A stretch of DNA of 64,000 nucleotides, from NCBI RefSeq assembly GCF_029105185.1, contig NZ_JAFMZK010000003.1:248001-312000 (forward strand), in the 5' to 3' direction. The DNA comes from Aliiroseovarius sp. Z3. Its GTDB lineage: Bacteria > Pseudomonadota > Alphaproteobacteria > Rhodobacterales > Rhodobacteraceae. Positions 37,225-45,855 of the stretch are shown here, piece by piece (position 1 is the first letter of the stretch; each line of letters starts with the position of its first letter). The position numbers and the translations under genes were made by a program. Below the pieces are notes generated by a model, which was not told where the DNA came from, searched no databases, and saw only the letters and a list, made by a program, of their open reading frames with translations.

Positions 37225-37823
37225 GTTGATCCATCTTCATAGTTTTCGCTAAGTATTAGTGACCGACTATTATTTTGCGGGAACCGGCTGCTGACGCACC
37301 CACCCGCAAAATGTCGATCAGGGCGCTGCGCCCCTGAACCCGGCCTGTTGGCGACACACCTGCAAAATGACTTGCGCCCCCTCCTGCATAGGCGGTGAAT
37401 GATCCGTCGAACAACTCCCGACGCGTTGCGTGCCTGCCCGTCACCGGCTCGCAATTTCATGAACGGCCCATTGCTGCCTTAGGCCAATGTATTGTGCTAC
37501 TGCCTCCCCAACCTGCATTGCGGACATTCGTCGCGGTTACAAATCCCGTTCGACATCCAAGCTTTGATGCAGAATTCTGATGATCGCAACCAGGTCGCTT
37601 CAGGCTTGAAATAAGATCGAATGCCGAATGACCAGCGCCCTTGGATGTCCCTCGCGGCTTCGACTGGCCCGTCTTTCTTTTGGCCTCGGCGAGCTCCTCG
37701 AAAATGTAGGGCGTGTTCACAGGCCAACGATGAAAGAACCGTCAGATCGAACCACTAAGCCATCACCCATCAGCCTTGCTCACGATGGCAAAGCTTCATG
37801 TGCTGCCGCTCGGGCCTCTGCCG
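37225..37823. other. Non-coding stretch with repeats at the left island edge
   Basis: About 600 bp with no convincing gene. It contains a perfect 10-bp inverted repeat, ATTTTGCGGG (37272-37281) and CCCGCAAAAT (37303-37312), and a related direct copy, CACCYGCAAAATG at 37301 and about 37358. An imperfect GC palindrome (TCAGGGCGCTGCGCCCCTGA) lies near 37318-37337. This may be remains of a plasmid or integrative-element control region. The part after 37400 shows nothing I recognise. Confidence 0.45.
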
Positions 37824-40322
37824 TCAGCGATGCAGGAGCCTTTCCAATTCGGCCAGCCGATTGTGAATTTCGTCGGAACTCATGTCTGAAGACCGTTCCT
37901 CCAGCGCTTTGAGTTGCTCCCAAATCGGCTGCTCTCCGAACATTGCGACCGACCCGGCGAGCTTGTGCGCGAGCGCGCCAAGTTCCGTCCGACGGCTTTC
38001 GTCTCCGGCCATGGCAGTCAGATCGACAATCCCGACTTTGACCTCAGTCACGACGCGTTGGCGCAGGGCTTCTGCCTTCTCGGCACCGAGAGTCTCGATC
38101 AAGTCGGCCATGGGGGTGCCATCCTGCCTTCTCTCTTCCCGAACGTCCGGTGCGGAGAATTCGGTCAGTACCGCTTTCAGCCGGTCGAAGGACAGGGGTT
38201 TCGTTATGACGTCCTCCATCCCGGCGTCGCGGAAGCGTGCCACGTCGGCGGGCAGCGCATGGGCCGTCAGCGCGATGATAGGGGTTTCGACATTCGGCCC
38301 ATTGCTGTTTTTGACCATCTTCGCTGCCGTCGTCCCGTCGAGTTTCGGCATGCTTATGTCCATCAGGATCAGATCGAATGCCTCCGCCTCGGCGGCGCGA
38401 ACGCCGTCCTGACCGTCGATGGCCTCTGTCACCTCACAGCCGTTCTTTTCGAGCATCTCGCGCGCAACCATCCGGTTAACCTCGTTATCCTCGACGAGAA
38501 GAACGCGGAGAGCGTCACCGGACACCTCATGCGGTGTCATCGAGACGGGCCGAGTGACGGGGCGGTCGGCGACGTGCGGAAGAGGAAGGCGGACCCAGAA
38601 GACCGACCCGTCGCCTTCTTCACTTTCGACTCCGATTTCACCCTCGAGCAGTTCAGCAAGCCTTCTCACAATGCCGAGGCCGAGGCCCGTTCCCTCGACT
38701 TCGCGCTGATAAGAGGCATCAAGCGTCACGAAGTCCTCGAAGATCCGCGCAAGATCGGCTTCGGAAATACCAATGCCCGTGTCGATCACGCGGAACTCCA
38801 TGGTCTCTCCTCCGTTCTGACAATCGATCTCCAGCGTGATGGTGCCGTTCTCGGTAAACTTGATTGCGTTGCCGAGGAGGTTGAAGAGGATCTGCTGTAT
38901 GCGCTTGCGGTCCCCAACCCGCATCGCCGCGCGCGGCCCGAGCTGCGCGATTTTCAACGTGTTGCCGCGCAGCGCCGCCGTGGTCTGAAGGCCCTCGACC
39001 GTGCTTTGCGCCAGCTCACAGACGTTGAACGGTTCTTCGACCCTTACCGCCTTCCCAGCATCGACGCGCGAGATGTCGAGTACGTTGTTGACGTGTTCGA
39101 GCAGCATCTTTCCAGAGGCATCCATGACGCCGACGTACTTTTGCTGGCGCTCGTCCAAAACTGTGTCGGATAAAAGATCAAGTGTGCCAAGAACGCCGTT
39201 GAGCGGCGTACGCATCTCGTGGCTCATCACCGCCAGAAGGTCGGCCTTGGCCTTTTCTCCGGCCAGCGCCTTGTCGCGGGCCTCGACCAGTTCGTTCTCG
39301 CTTTCAACGCGCTTCGAGATATCCCGGATGTAAGAGACGAAAATCTCCCCTTCCTCGCTTTCGGCAGAGTTGATCGAAAGTTCGACTGGGAAAACGCTGC
39401 CGTCCTTGCGCTTGGCCTCGAGTTTCAGAAGACCGCTACCGACGACGTGCTTGATCCCGGTCTGTCGGTACCGTGCCATCCCGTCATTGTGGGCGTCGAG
39501 CAGGTGATCGGGAATAATGAGGTCAGCCACGTCAGCGCCAATAGCTTCTTCCCGCGTATATCCAAATATGCCTTCCGCCGCGCCGTTGAAATCAAGGACG
39601 TGGCCGTCCTTGCCTGCCACAAGGATGGCGTCGAGCGAGGTCGAGATAATGGCTTGGAGACGGCCCTGGGTGAGCGCGATTTCGGAGGTCTGACGCTGCG
39701 ACGCGCGGTTGATCATAAAAAGGATGCCGACGAGAGCAAGAAGAAGCGCTAGCAGGCCAAAAGAGATAAAGCCGAGATCAGTCAAGGCGCCAGAAACAGC
39801 GGCACGCCGCGTTTCCGAACGGGCCGAGAGGACGGAGACCCCAGCGAGTGAGATGGTCCTGAGATCGGCCTGTAGCGACGGGAAACGGTCGACCAGACCG
39901 GGCAGCGCCGCGACGAAAGCTCCATCGTCCGCATCGACAAACGGTATCGCGTCAGCAAAGAAATCATCGATGTCGGCAAGCGAAATCTCAACCTCAGAAT
40001 GCGCGCGCACGTCAGCGAACGAGCGCGCGGATTTCAGCGTCTGCATGCGAGAGTAGAAGACGTCGAAGCGACGGCGCGCATCGGCCGGTTGAGCCTTTCC
40101 CGCGACAACCGCGCGGGCGGCAATCGTGAAGGCCAGGAATTCGACCTCGGACTGTGCCAGTGACCACTGCGTACTGTCGGCATTGGCAGTGGCAAGCGCG
40201 TCGACTTCGCGGCGCGCGTCCGCACTCAGCAGCCATATGGCCGCCGCACTGAACAGGACGACGGCCATATAGAGGAGCACGCGGCCAAGTACGCGCCGTT
40301 TTCGTGAAACCGGATTTACCAT
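37824..40322 (-). CDS. Hybrid sensor histidine kinase with receiver and Hpt domains
   Basis: 832-aa inner-membrane sensor. TM1 about 12-32; a periplasmic sensor of about 150 residues; TM2 about 184-205; PAS (about 220-335, FNGAAEGIFGYTREEAIGAD); HisKA with phospho-His 368 (VMSHEMRTPLNGVLG); HATPase (NLLGNAIKFT, DTGIGIS, GTGLGLGI); REC with Asp 655 (LILMDISMP); and an Hpt-like end with His 786 (LAHKLAGSVAMFG). This gives a complete His-Asp-His relay needing only a final response regulator, plausibly the LuxR-type gene at 41033. The SUOX-like periplasmic protein is encoded 13 bp upstream on the same strand and is probably its input. Confidence 0.92.
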   Translation of the reverse strand: MVNPVSRKRRVLGRVLLYMAVVLFSAAAIWLLSADARREVDALATANADSTQWSLAQSEVEFLAFTIAARAVVAGKAQPADARRRFDVFYSRMQTLKSARSFADVRAHSEVEISLADIDDFFADAIPFVDADDGAFVAALPGLVDRFPSLQADLRTISLAGVSVLSARSETRRAAVSGALTDLGFISFGLLALLLALVGILFMINRASQRQTSEIALTQGRLQAIISTSLDAILVAGKDGHVLDFNGAAEGIFGYTREEAIGADVADLIIPDHLLDAHNDGMARYRQTGIKHVVGSGLLKLEAKRKDGSVFPVELSINSAESEEGEIFVSYIRDISKRVESENELVEARDKALAGEKAKADLLAVMSHEMRTPLNGVLGTLDLLSDTVLDERQQKYVGVMDASGKMLLEHVNNVLDISRVDAGKAVRVEEPFNVCELAQSTVEGLQTTAALRGNTLKIAQLGPRAAMRVGDRKRIQQILFNLLGNAIKFTENGTITLEIDCQNGGETMEFRVIDTGIGISEADLARIFEDFVTLDASYQREVEGTGLGLGIVRRLAELLEGEIGVESEEGDGSVFWVRLPLPHVADRPVTRPVSMTPHEVSGDALRVLLVEDNEVNRMVAREMLEKNGCEVTEAIDGQDGVRAAEAEAFDLILMDISMPKLDGTTAAKMVKNSNGPNVETPIIALTAHALPADVARFRDAGMEDVITKPLSFDRLKAVLTEFSAPDVREERRQDGTPMADLIETLGAEKAEALRQRVVTEVKVGIVDLTAMAGDESRRTELGALAHKLAGSVAMFGEQPIWEQLKALEERSSDMSSDEIHNRLAELERLLHR

Positions 40323-40335
40323 CTATGTGCGAGGC

Positions 40336-40806
40336 TCATTCGATCACGTCGATCCGGTCAAGCTGCCAGATGCTGCGCGAATAGATGATTTCGGTCTGAT
40401 ACGCCTTGTCGGAGTCGTAGGGATAGACAACCCAGAGCGGACCCTTGTCACGCACTGACATCGGATCGCCGTTCAGCCGGTAAGCAATGATCGGTCCTCC
40501 CTCGATGGCGTCATCGACAGGGATTTCGACCGCATAATCGTTGATTGCCGTCGCCTTGATTGCGCCCTCGGTCACGCCGAAATCATCGAGAAGTGCGGCC
40601 AATGAAACACCCGTGAAAGTTTGCAGGCCTTCGGTCCAGATTGTCGTCGTTTCGAATTCTTGTGCTTCCATCGCCTCCAGTGCGGGCATGTCGAATTCGG
40701 TTACTTCACCGCCGTGCGTCACGGTCAGAACGACATCCTGAGCGAAAACACCAGAGGGAAGAGCGGCCAATGCAGAAACCGCGAAAACTCTCATAATAAA
40801 CGTCAT
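40336..40806 (-). CDS. Periplasmic SUOX-fold/PruR-like ligand-binding protein
   Basis: 156-aa exported protein (signal peptide about 1-22, ending SGVFAQ) with a domain resembling the molybdopterin-binding oxidoreductase (SUOX) fold: FTGVSLAALLDDFGV, AINDYAVEIP, GPIIAYRLNGDPMSVRDKGP, LWVVYPYD. It lacks the cysteine ligand of true molybdoenzymes; the mature part has no Cys. Known relatives such as Agrobacterium PruR bind pterins in the periplasm and control a membrane partner encoded next door, regulating polysaccharide and biofilm. Here the neighbour is a hybrid kinase. I chose ATG 40806; a GTG three codons earlier sits on the ribosome site. The PruR equivalence is inferred. Confidence 0.7.
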   Translation of the reverse strand: MTFIMRVFAVSALAALPSGVFAQDVVLTVTHGGEVTEFDMPALEAMEAQEFETTTIWTEGLQTFTGVSLAALLDDFGVTEGAIKATAINDYAVEIPVDDAIEGGPIIAYRLNGDPMSVRDKGPLWVVYPYDSDKAYQTEIIYSRSIWQLDRIDVIE

Positions 40807-40891
40807 AGCCGTCACCTTTTTGCTAAAACCGAGAATGCCCGGTTGTCCGTCGGGACGGTGACATACCTAGACTGGTAAGTCTGCATCACTG

Positions 40892-40920
40892 AAGGATAAT
40901 CCGACTATCCTTTCGTATAA
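40892..40920. promoter_or_regulatory. Inverted repeat and shared motif in the divergent regulatory gap
   Basis: AAGGATA (40892-40898) and TATCCTT (40906-40912) form a perfect 7-bp dyad with a 7-nt spacer. Its right arm extends into CTATCCTTTCGTAT (40905-40918), which recurs with one change upstream of the GT2 gene at about 48745. The gap lies between the divergent kinase operon and the LuxR-type regulator, so this is a good candidate operator for that regulator. Not experimentally known. Confidence 0.45.
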
Positions 40921-41032
40921 ATAACCTGACCGTTTGCGACGCCAGACATACCGAGTAACCGAGGACCGTTAGGTGAATTATGGAATATCTTCGGTCTCGA
41001 AAGTTAACAGTCAGAAAGTTTCGGAGTACAAG

Positions 41033-41704
41033 ATGCAAAACGTGCTATCCTTCAGGGCAAAAGACGACATCGACTATTCTACGGAGGCTCGGGCGGCTCC
41101 TATGCGTATATTGATCGCCGACGATCACGACCTTGTCCGCGACACGATCGCAATGTTCCTGGAAGCAGAGGGCATGGCCGAGATCGTGAGTGTGGAAAAC
41201 CTCGATGCCGCTGTTCAAGCCGCGGATGCCTCAGGCAGTTTCGATCTTGTACTTCTTGACTTCAACATGCCGGGCATGGACGGCCTTCAGGGACTGACTC
41301 GTATGAAGGAAGCCAATGACGGCTGTCCGGTTGCAATCCTCTCGGGCACGGCAACGCCGCGGATTGCCAAGGATGCCTTAGCGGCGGGCGCGGCCGGGTT
41401 CGTACCGAAGACGCTGGGGGCGAAATCCATGGTCTCGGCGATCCGCTTCATGGTGGCGGGGGAAACCTTCTTGCCTTACGATTTCATGCAGCAGGAAGAA
41501 GCGAAAACGGTCGCCAACCTGAGCGAGCGCGAGACCGAGGTGTTGCGCGGCTTGTGCGAAGGCAAGTCTAACAAGGAGATCGCCCGAGACCTCGACCTTC
41601 AGGAAGTGACGATCAAGCTTCACGTCAAGACGCTCTGCCGTAAGCTCGATGCCAAGAACCGTACACAAGCGGCCATGATCGCGCGCGACCACAAGCTGCT
41701 CTGA
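41033..41704 (+). CDS. LuxR/NarL-type response regulator
   Basis: 223-aa two-domain regulator. The receiver has the acidic pair DD (30-31, ILIADDHDLVRD) and phospho-acceptor Asp 76 (LVLLDFNMPGMDG). A C-terminal LuxR-type helix-turn-helix follows (LSERETEVLRGLCEGKSNKE, then VTIKLHVKTLCRKL). I chose ATG 41033 with GGAG six bases upstream; a GTG at 40973 would add 20 residues and ATG 41102 would begin at the receiver. It is divergent from the kinase and PruR-like genes and 15 bp before the glycan genes, so it likely reports the relay and controls them. Confidence 0.9.
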   Translation: MQNVLSFRAKDDIDYSTEARAAPMRILIADDHDLVRDTIAMFLEAEGMAEIVSVENLDAAVQAADASGSFDLVLLDFNMPGMDGLQGLTRMKEANDGCPVAILSGTATPRIAKDALAAGAAGFVPKTLGAKSMVSAIRFMVAGETFLPYDFMQQEEAKTVANLSERETEVLRGLCEGKSNKEIARDLDLQEVTIKLHVKTLCRKLDAKNRTQAAMIARDHKLL

Positions 41705-41719
41705 CTGGCACGCCTCACG

Positions 41720-44700
41720 ATGAGGACCGCAAGCGCATATTCCGGTGATGACCCCACATCGGACGAAAGCGACGGGCTCCGCCTGCTTCTCGTCGCGCTG
41801 GCGGCCTGCGTGCTGTTTCATGGCGGTCTTTTGCCGTTCACCCACGGTAACACCTACGACGCCTTCATCCACATGTTCTTTGCGGACAGTTATCACCGCA
41901 GTTGGTTCGACCCTTGGGAGCCGCGCTGGTACACTGGATTTGCGACCACCTCCTATCCGCCGGGCAGCCACATGGCGATTGCCACGCTTATGAAGGTGAT
42001 GCCGCTGCGGGCGGCCTTCGTCGTGGTCCAGACGGTAGCACTTGTCCTTCTGACCATCGGCACATACCGCTTCGCCCGTCTCTGCGTGACCGCGCGTCCT
42101 GCGGGATATGCCGCGATCTCGCTGGTGCTGGCTTCGTCGATTTCTGAAACGGTGCATCTTTTCGGGCAGTTGCCGACTACGCTGTCACTCGGGATATTTC
42201 TGAACGGCTTGCCTTTCGTATTTCGCTGGATCGTCGAAGGCCGCGTGTTCGACCTTCTTGCCGCTGTTGTTTTCGCAGCCGCCACCACTGCGGCACATCA
42301 CGTCACGACGATATTCGGAGGGGTGCTTTTCATCCTTCCGCTTGGCCTTCACGCGCTCAGCGCTGTCTCGGCAAGCGAAAGAAAAGGACATTTGAGATTG
42401 ATCAGGCGTCTCGGCTGGCCGGTGGGGCGCGGTCTGCTGCTTGCCGTCCTTATGCTCGCTGCCATCGTGATCACCGTCTTTCCATACTGGTCCTGGTCGA
42501 TCAACGATCCGATCACGCAGGTCCCCATTCCGCATGGCAGCCGGGAAAGCTTCATCGCGCGCCCCGATCTCGGCGTCGTGTTCTTCCTTCTGCCCTGGGG
42601 CACTGCGCTTCTGGTGCTGCCCTATCTCGTCTACAAGACCGTGACGACGCGGCATTGGCCGCTAGGGATTTCCGTGCTGCTTTGCTTCTTGCTCGGCACC
42701 GGCGGCACGACGCCCCTTCCGCGCGCCCTGTTGGGCGGCGCGTTTGACATCCTGACGCTCGACCGCTTCACCTTCTGGGCGACCATCCTGATCCTTCCCT
42801 TTACCGGTCTCCTCTTCGAAGGGCTTCTTCACGGACGTGCGGGTGAAACACTTCGTGGGCTGTTCGGGCGGCAGGCGCACCGGATCCTGATTGGCGGATA
42901 CTTCCTCGCCACAGTCGCCGTCGCGGTCTTCGCAGCGATCCTGCCGTCGATCCAGCCGACGCAGCCGCGCTTCATCGACCCTGCGCCGATCGTGCAGTTT
43001 CTGGAGGAGGATGAGCATGATCGCTGGCGCTATCTGACGCTGGGCTTCGGCGATCAGTTCGCCTATCTGTCGGCGCAGACCGAGGCGCTTTCAGTCGACG
43101 GCAACTACCACTCTGCGCGCCGCCTGCCGGACATGACGCGCTTTTCGGTCGAGCGCCTGGAGAACGCCAAGTACCTGGGCGTTCCGGGCCTCGGCTCACT
43201 CCAGCAGTTCTTGGTGAACGCGGACAGCTACAACCTGAAATACGTGTTCTCGAACGACGACTTCTATGATCCGCTTTTGCATTTCAGCGGTTGGACGCGA
43301 CTCAACCGGCTTTCGAACGGCGTGACAGTCTGGGAAAAGGCGGATGTGACGCCCTTGCGGTCAATCACGCCCCGGCGCGAAATACCGGCGGTGCACATGG
43401 CCATGTGGGCAGTTCTTCCGCCAGCGGCGCTGACCCTGGCCGCTTTGGTGTCGCTGCTGGGTCTCGGACGTCGGCCTACGGTCGATCATGCATTGGAAAG
43501 TGACAATGCGTCGCCCCGGTCGCCGCACGTGATTGGTTTGCTGGTGGCTGCGACCATCCTCTCGGTCGTAGGAGGGACCGCCGCCGCGGGCTGGTCGATA
43601 TACTCGGGGCAGGCCCAACCCGAAACCCCAGAAGAAGTGATCGAAGGCTATTTCGACGATCTCGATTTCCGGCGGTTCGAGGCGGCCTATGCCCGGCTTG
43701 ATCCGGAGACACGCCCGGATTTCGAGGTGGTAATGTTCAACTGGCGGTGGCGGGGAGGGCTTCTGGCTTCGTATGGCAAGCTCGCCTCAATATCGGTGTC
43801 GCCGCGCGATACCTCCGAAACCTTGGGAACATGGGAAGTCACCCTCGAATGGCTTACATCACTGGGCCTTAGAACCGAACGTGTCGAAGTGTCCACAGTC
43901 TTCAGGGGCGGCGCCTGGCGCATTGCACCGATGAGCCTTCGCCCGAACCAGACGCCGGCGCGGCTTCAGCGGGGCAATGAGGTGACTTGGAATGTCACGG
44001 GGCGGCGCCAGCCTCGGATCGAAACGGATTTGCATCGCGACCGGTTGGATCGCCCGCGTGTGGCCCTTCACGGAATGCGCTTGGTCGAACGCGGCGGGCG
44101 TTACAGCCTTGTCGGCGCAGTGACCAACGCGGATGCAGATCCCGCGATGACGAGCCTTTTCGGCGAGCTTTTCGCGGGCGAACTGCGCCAGGCGCGCACC
44201 GCCGCCGGTCAAGTGATCGAACAACGTCTATTGCCCGCTGAGACCGCCGGTTTCCGGGTCGATTTCGAAGGTGTCCTTTCGCTGGAGGACGCAGCCGACA
44301 GCTTCGATCCGACGCTATTCATCCCTCCCGAGTTCGATGCCCGCCCCGACAATGCACGCATCGAGGCGCGCGCGCTGGTCACTGGATCCGACCTCTACCG
44401 TGGCGTCGCCCTGAATGCGGTCCGGGTCACGCCAACCGATGACGGCTCGGTACTGAGCGGGCTGGCCGTAAACACCGGGACCGAGACCGCGACGATCATA
44501 AGGGTGATCGCACTTCTCTACGACAAGGGTGGCGCGCCAGTTTGGGCCGAAGCGGGTTATGCCGAAACGAACATCTATCCCGGACAGAGCGCCCCTTTCA
44601 CAATGAAACTCCCCGCACGGGAGGCCATCACCATCGTCTCCGACCTCGGACTGGCAGACACAGTGGTGAACGGCAGCACACAACAAGCAGACACGGACCT

Positions 44701-44797
44701 TCCCGAAGCCTCCATCGGGACCATCCCGCTTTCCATCGAAGGTTATTCTGCGCTTCGCCTTCAGGTATCCACCATGACTTTCGATCCCTTGTTTTGA
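41720..44797 (+). CDS. Large GT-C-like integral membrane protein (putative glycan polymerase or transferase)
   Basis: 1025 aa. Residues 1-640 hold about 12 hydrophobic segments. The first periplasmic loop after TM1 contains NTYDAFIHMFFADSY, an acidic loop position typical of GT-C enzymes, and then RWYTGFATTSYPPGSHMAIA. A roughly 390-residue non-membrane C-terminus follows the last helix (about 610-632); in it I see beta-rich, repeated-looking segments (LHGMRLVERGGRYSLVGAVT and a related LNAVRVTPTDDGSVLSGLAV). This resembles PTPS-related membrane glycosyltransferases. It could elongate or polymerise the product of this locus. No closer family is recognised. Confidence 0.55.
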   Translation: MRTASAYSGDDPTSDESDGLRLLLVALAACVLFHGGLLPFTHGNTYDAFIHMFFADSYHRSWFDPWEPRWYTGFATTSYPPGSHMAIATLMKVMPLRAAFVVVQTVALVLLTIGTYRFARLCVTARPAGYAAISLVLASSISETVHLFGQLPTTLSLGIFLNGLPFVFRWIVEGRVFDLLAAVVFAAATTAAHHVTTIFGGVLFILPLGLHALSAVSASERKGHLRLIRRLGWPVGRGLLLAVLMLAAIVITVFPYWSWSINDPITQVPIPHGSRESFIARPDLGVVFFLLPWGTALLVLPYLVYKTVTTRHWPLGISVLLCFLLGTGGTTPLPRALLGGAFDILTLDRFTFWATILILPFTGLLFEGLLHGRAGETLRGLFGRQAHRILIGGYFLATVAVAVFAAILPSIQPTQPRFIDPAPIVQFLEEDEHDRWRYLTLGFGDQFAYLSAQTEALSVDGNYHSARRLPDMTRFSVERLENAKYLGVPGLGSLQQFLVNADSYNLKYVFSNDDFYDPLLHFSGWTRLNRLSNGVTVWEKADVTPLRSITPRREIPAVHMAMWAVLPPAALTLAALVSLLGLGRRPTVDHALESDNASPRSPHVIGLLVAATILSVVGGTAAAGWSIYSGQAQPETPEEVIEGYFDDLDFRRFEAAYARLDPETRPDFEVVMFNWRWRGGLLASYGKLASISVSPRDTSETLGTWEVTLEWLTSLGLRTERVEVSTVFRGGAWRIAPMSLRPNQTPARLQRGNEVTWNVTGRRQPRIETDLHRDRLDRPRVALHGMRLVERGGRYSLVGAVTNADADPAMTSLFGELFAGELRQARTAAGQVIEQRLLPAETAGFRVDFEGVLSLEDAADSFDPTLFIPPEFDARPDNARIEARALVTGSDLYRGVALNAVRVTPTDDGSVLSGLAVNTGTETATIIRVIALLYDKGGAPVWAEAGYAETNIYPGQSAPFTMKLPAREAITIVSDLGLADTVVNGSTQQADTDLPEASIGTIPLSIEGYSALRLQVSTMTFDPLF

Positions 44798-44805
44798 GGT
44801 CCGCC

Positions 44806-45855
44806 ATGCTTCGCCTTGCCATTCTGCTCAGCGTCTTCGCGGCACCAGCGACCGCCCAAGACCATGTGTCCGACGCTTTCGGCATCCTGCCCGCCGAAGC
44901 CCTGTCAACGGATCGTGCGGCCTGGGCGGGCCTTCGCGACGGTGGCACGTTCGTCATGACAAAAGCCGGCGGGGCCCATGGCCTGTTGATCTTCGTCGGT
45001 CCCAAGGCGCTTGTCGCGGGTCGTGACGACGGGCACGCGGTCGCGCTCGCCTTCGACGCGTTCGGCAATCTGGTGCAGGGCGCGCGGGCCGGTTTCTCGC
45101 TCGAAGCCAATGGGCTGATTGGTGCCGATGTGCGGGACGGGATCGCCGACGTCCTGTTCTGGCCCGAACCCGTCGCCGGAACCTTCGCGGCCGGGGTTTC
45201 TATCGGAGACCTGCAAAGCCCACGCGCGCTGTATCTTGTGACCGCCGATCTTGCGAGCGTCGTTCCGGCAATCGAGCCAGCGGCAAACCTCGAAGCCGAA
45301 ACGGTTTCGACCTTTTCGTCTGCCGAGTTGCGCGACCGTTACGGTAACCCGGTGGAGGACGGCACGGGGACAACGCTATTGCTAACACATGATGACGGGT
45401 CAACAACGCTTCTATCTGCCCCGGTCAGGGAAACGCGGGCGGAAGCGACCGTGCTGGTGCGCGATGTGGCGGCGGGTGGGGCATTGGACCTCACCATCGC
45501 CACCGCGTCAGCCTCGGCGGAAGTTGGCTTGGACGCTTTCACCGGCGCTTCCCAGCCTGACATATTGGTCTGGTCAATGGACGACATCGGCGCCATCGGC
45601 CTTCGAATCGGCCCCTTGACGACCGGTTCTGGATATCTTCTTACGGACGGTGCACTCGTCGAAGTCGCTGTCACCGCAGGCGGCGAAACGGTCGCGGCGC
45701 TTGGCTGGGTTCAGGACGGGTATTTCGAGACGATCCTGCGCCGGCCATCCGGTGTTGCATCCCTCGAGGTTGCCTTCACGACCGCGCTCGGCTCGGAGCA
45801 ACGGGTTGTCACCGTACGCGATACTGCCCCGGCTACGATCAGAGGGGCAGAGTAA
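44806..45855 (+). CDS. Exported protein of unknown function in the glycan operon
   Basis: 349 aa. The signal peptide is LRLAILLSVFAAPATAQ; GAGG seven bases before ATG 44806 supports this start, although the frame is open upstream inside the previous gene. The mature part looks beta-rich with repeated Ig-like or bacterial adhesion-like segments (for example RDRYGNPVEDGTGTTLLLTH, an invasin-like phrase). Its stop overlaps the next start (TAATG). Possibly a periplasmic scaffold for glycan assembly; function unknown. Confidence 0.6.
   Translation: MLRLAILLSVFAAPATAQDHVSDAFGILPAEALSTDRAAWAGLRDGGTFVMTKAGGAHGLLIFVGPKALVAGRDDGHAVALAFDAFGNLVQGARAGFSLEANGLIGADVRDGIADVLFWPEPVAGTFAAGVSIGDLQSPRALYLVTADLASVVPAIEPAANLEAETVSTFSSAELRDRYGNPVEDGTGTTLLLTHDDGSTTLLSAPVRETRAEATVLVRDVAAGGALDLTIATASASAEVGLDAFTGASQPDILVWSMDDIGAIGLRIGPLTTGSGYLLTDGALVEVAVTAGGETVAALGWVQDGYFETILRRPSGVASLEVAFTTALGSEQRVVTVRDTAPATIRGAE

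Noticed and set aside
44542-44805. Upstream extension of the exported-protein frame inside the GT-C-like gene
   Set aside because: The signal peptide and ribosome site place the start at 44806.
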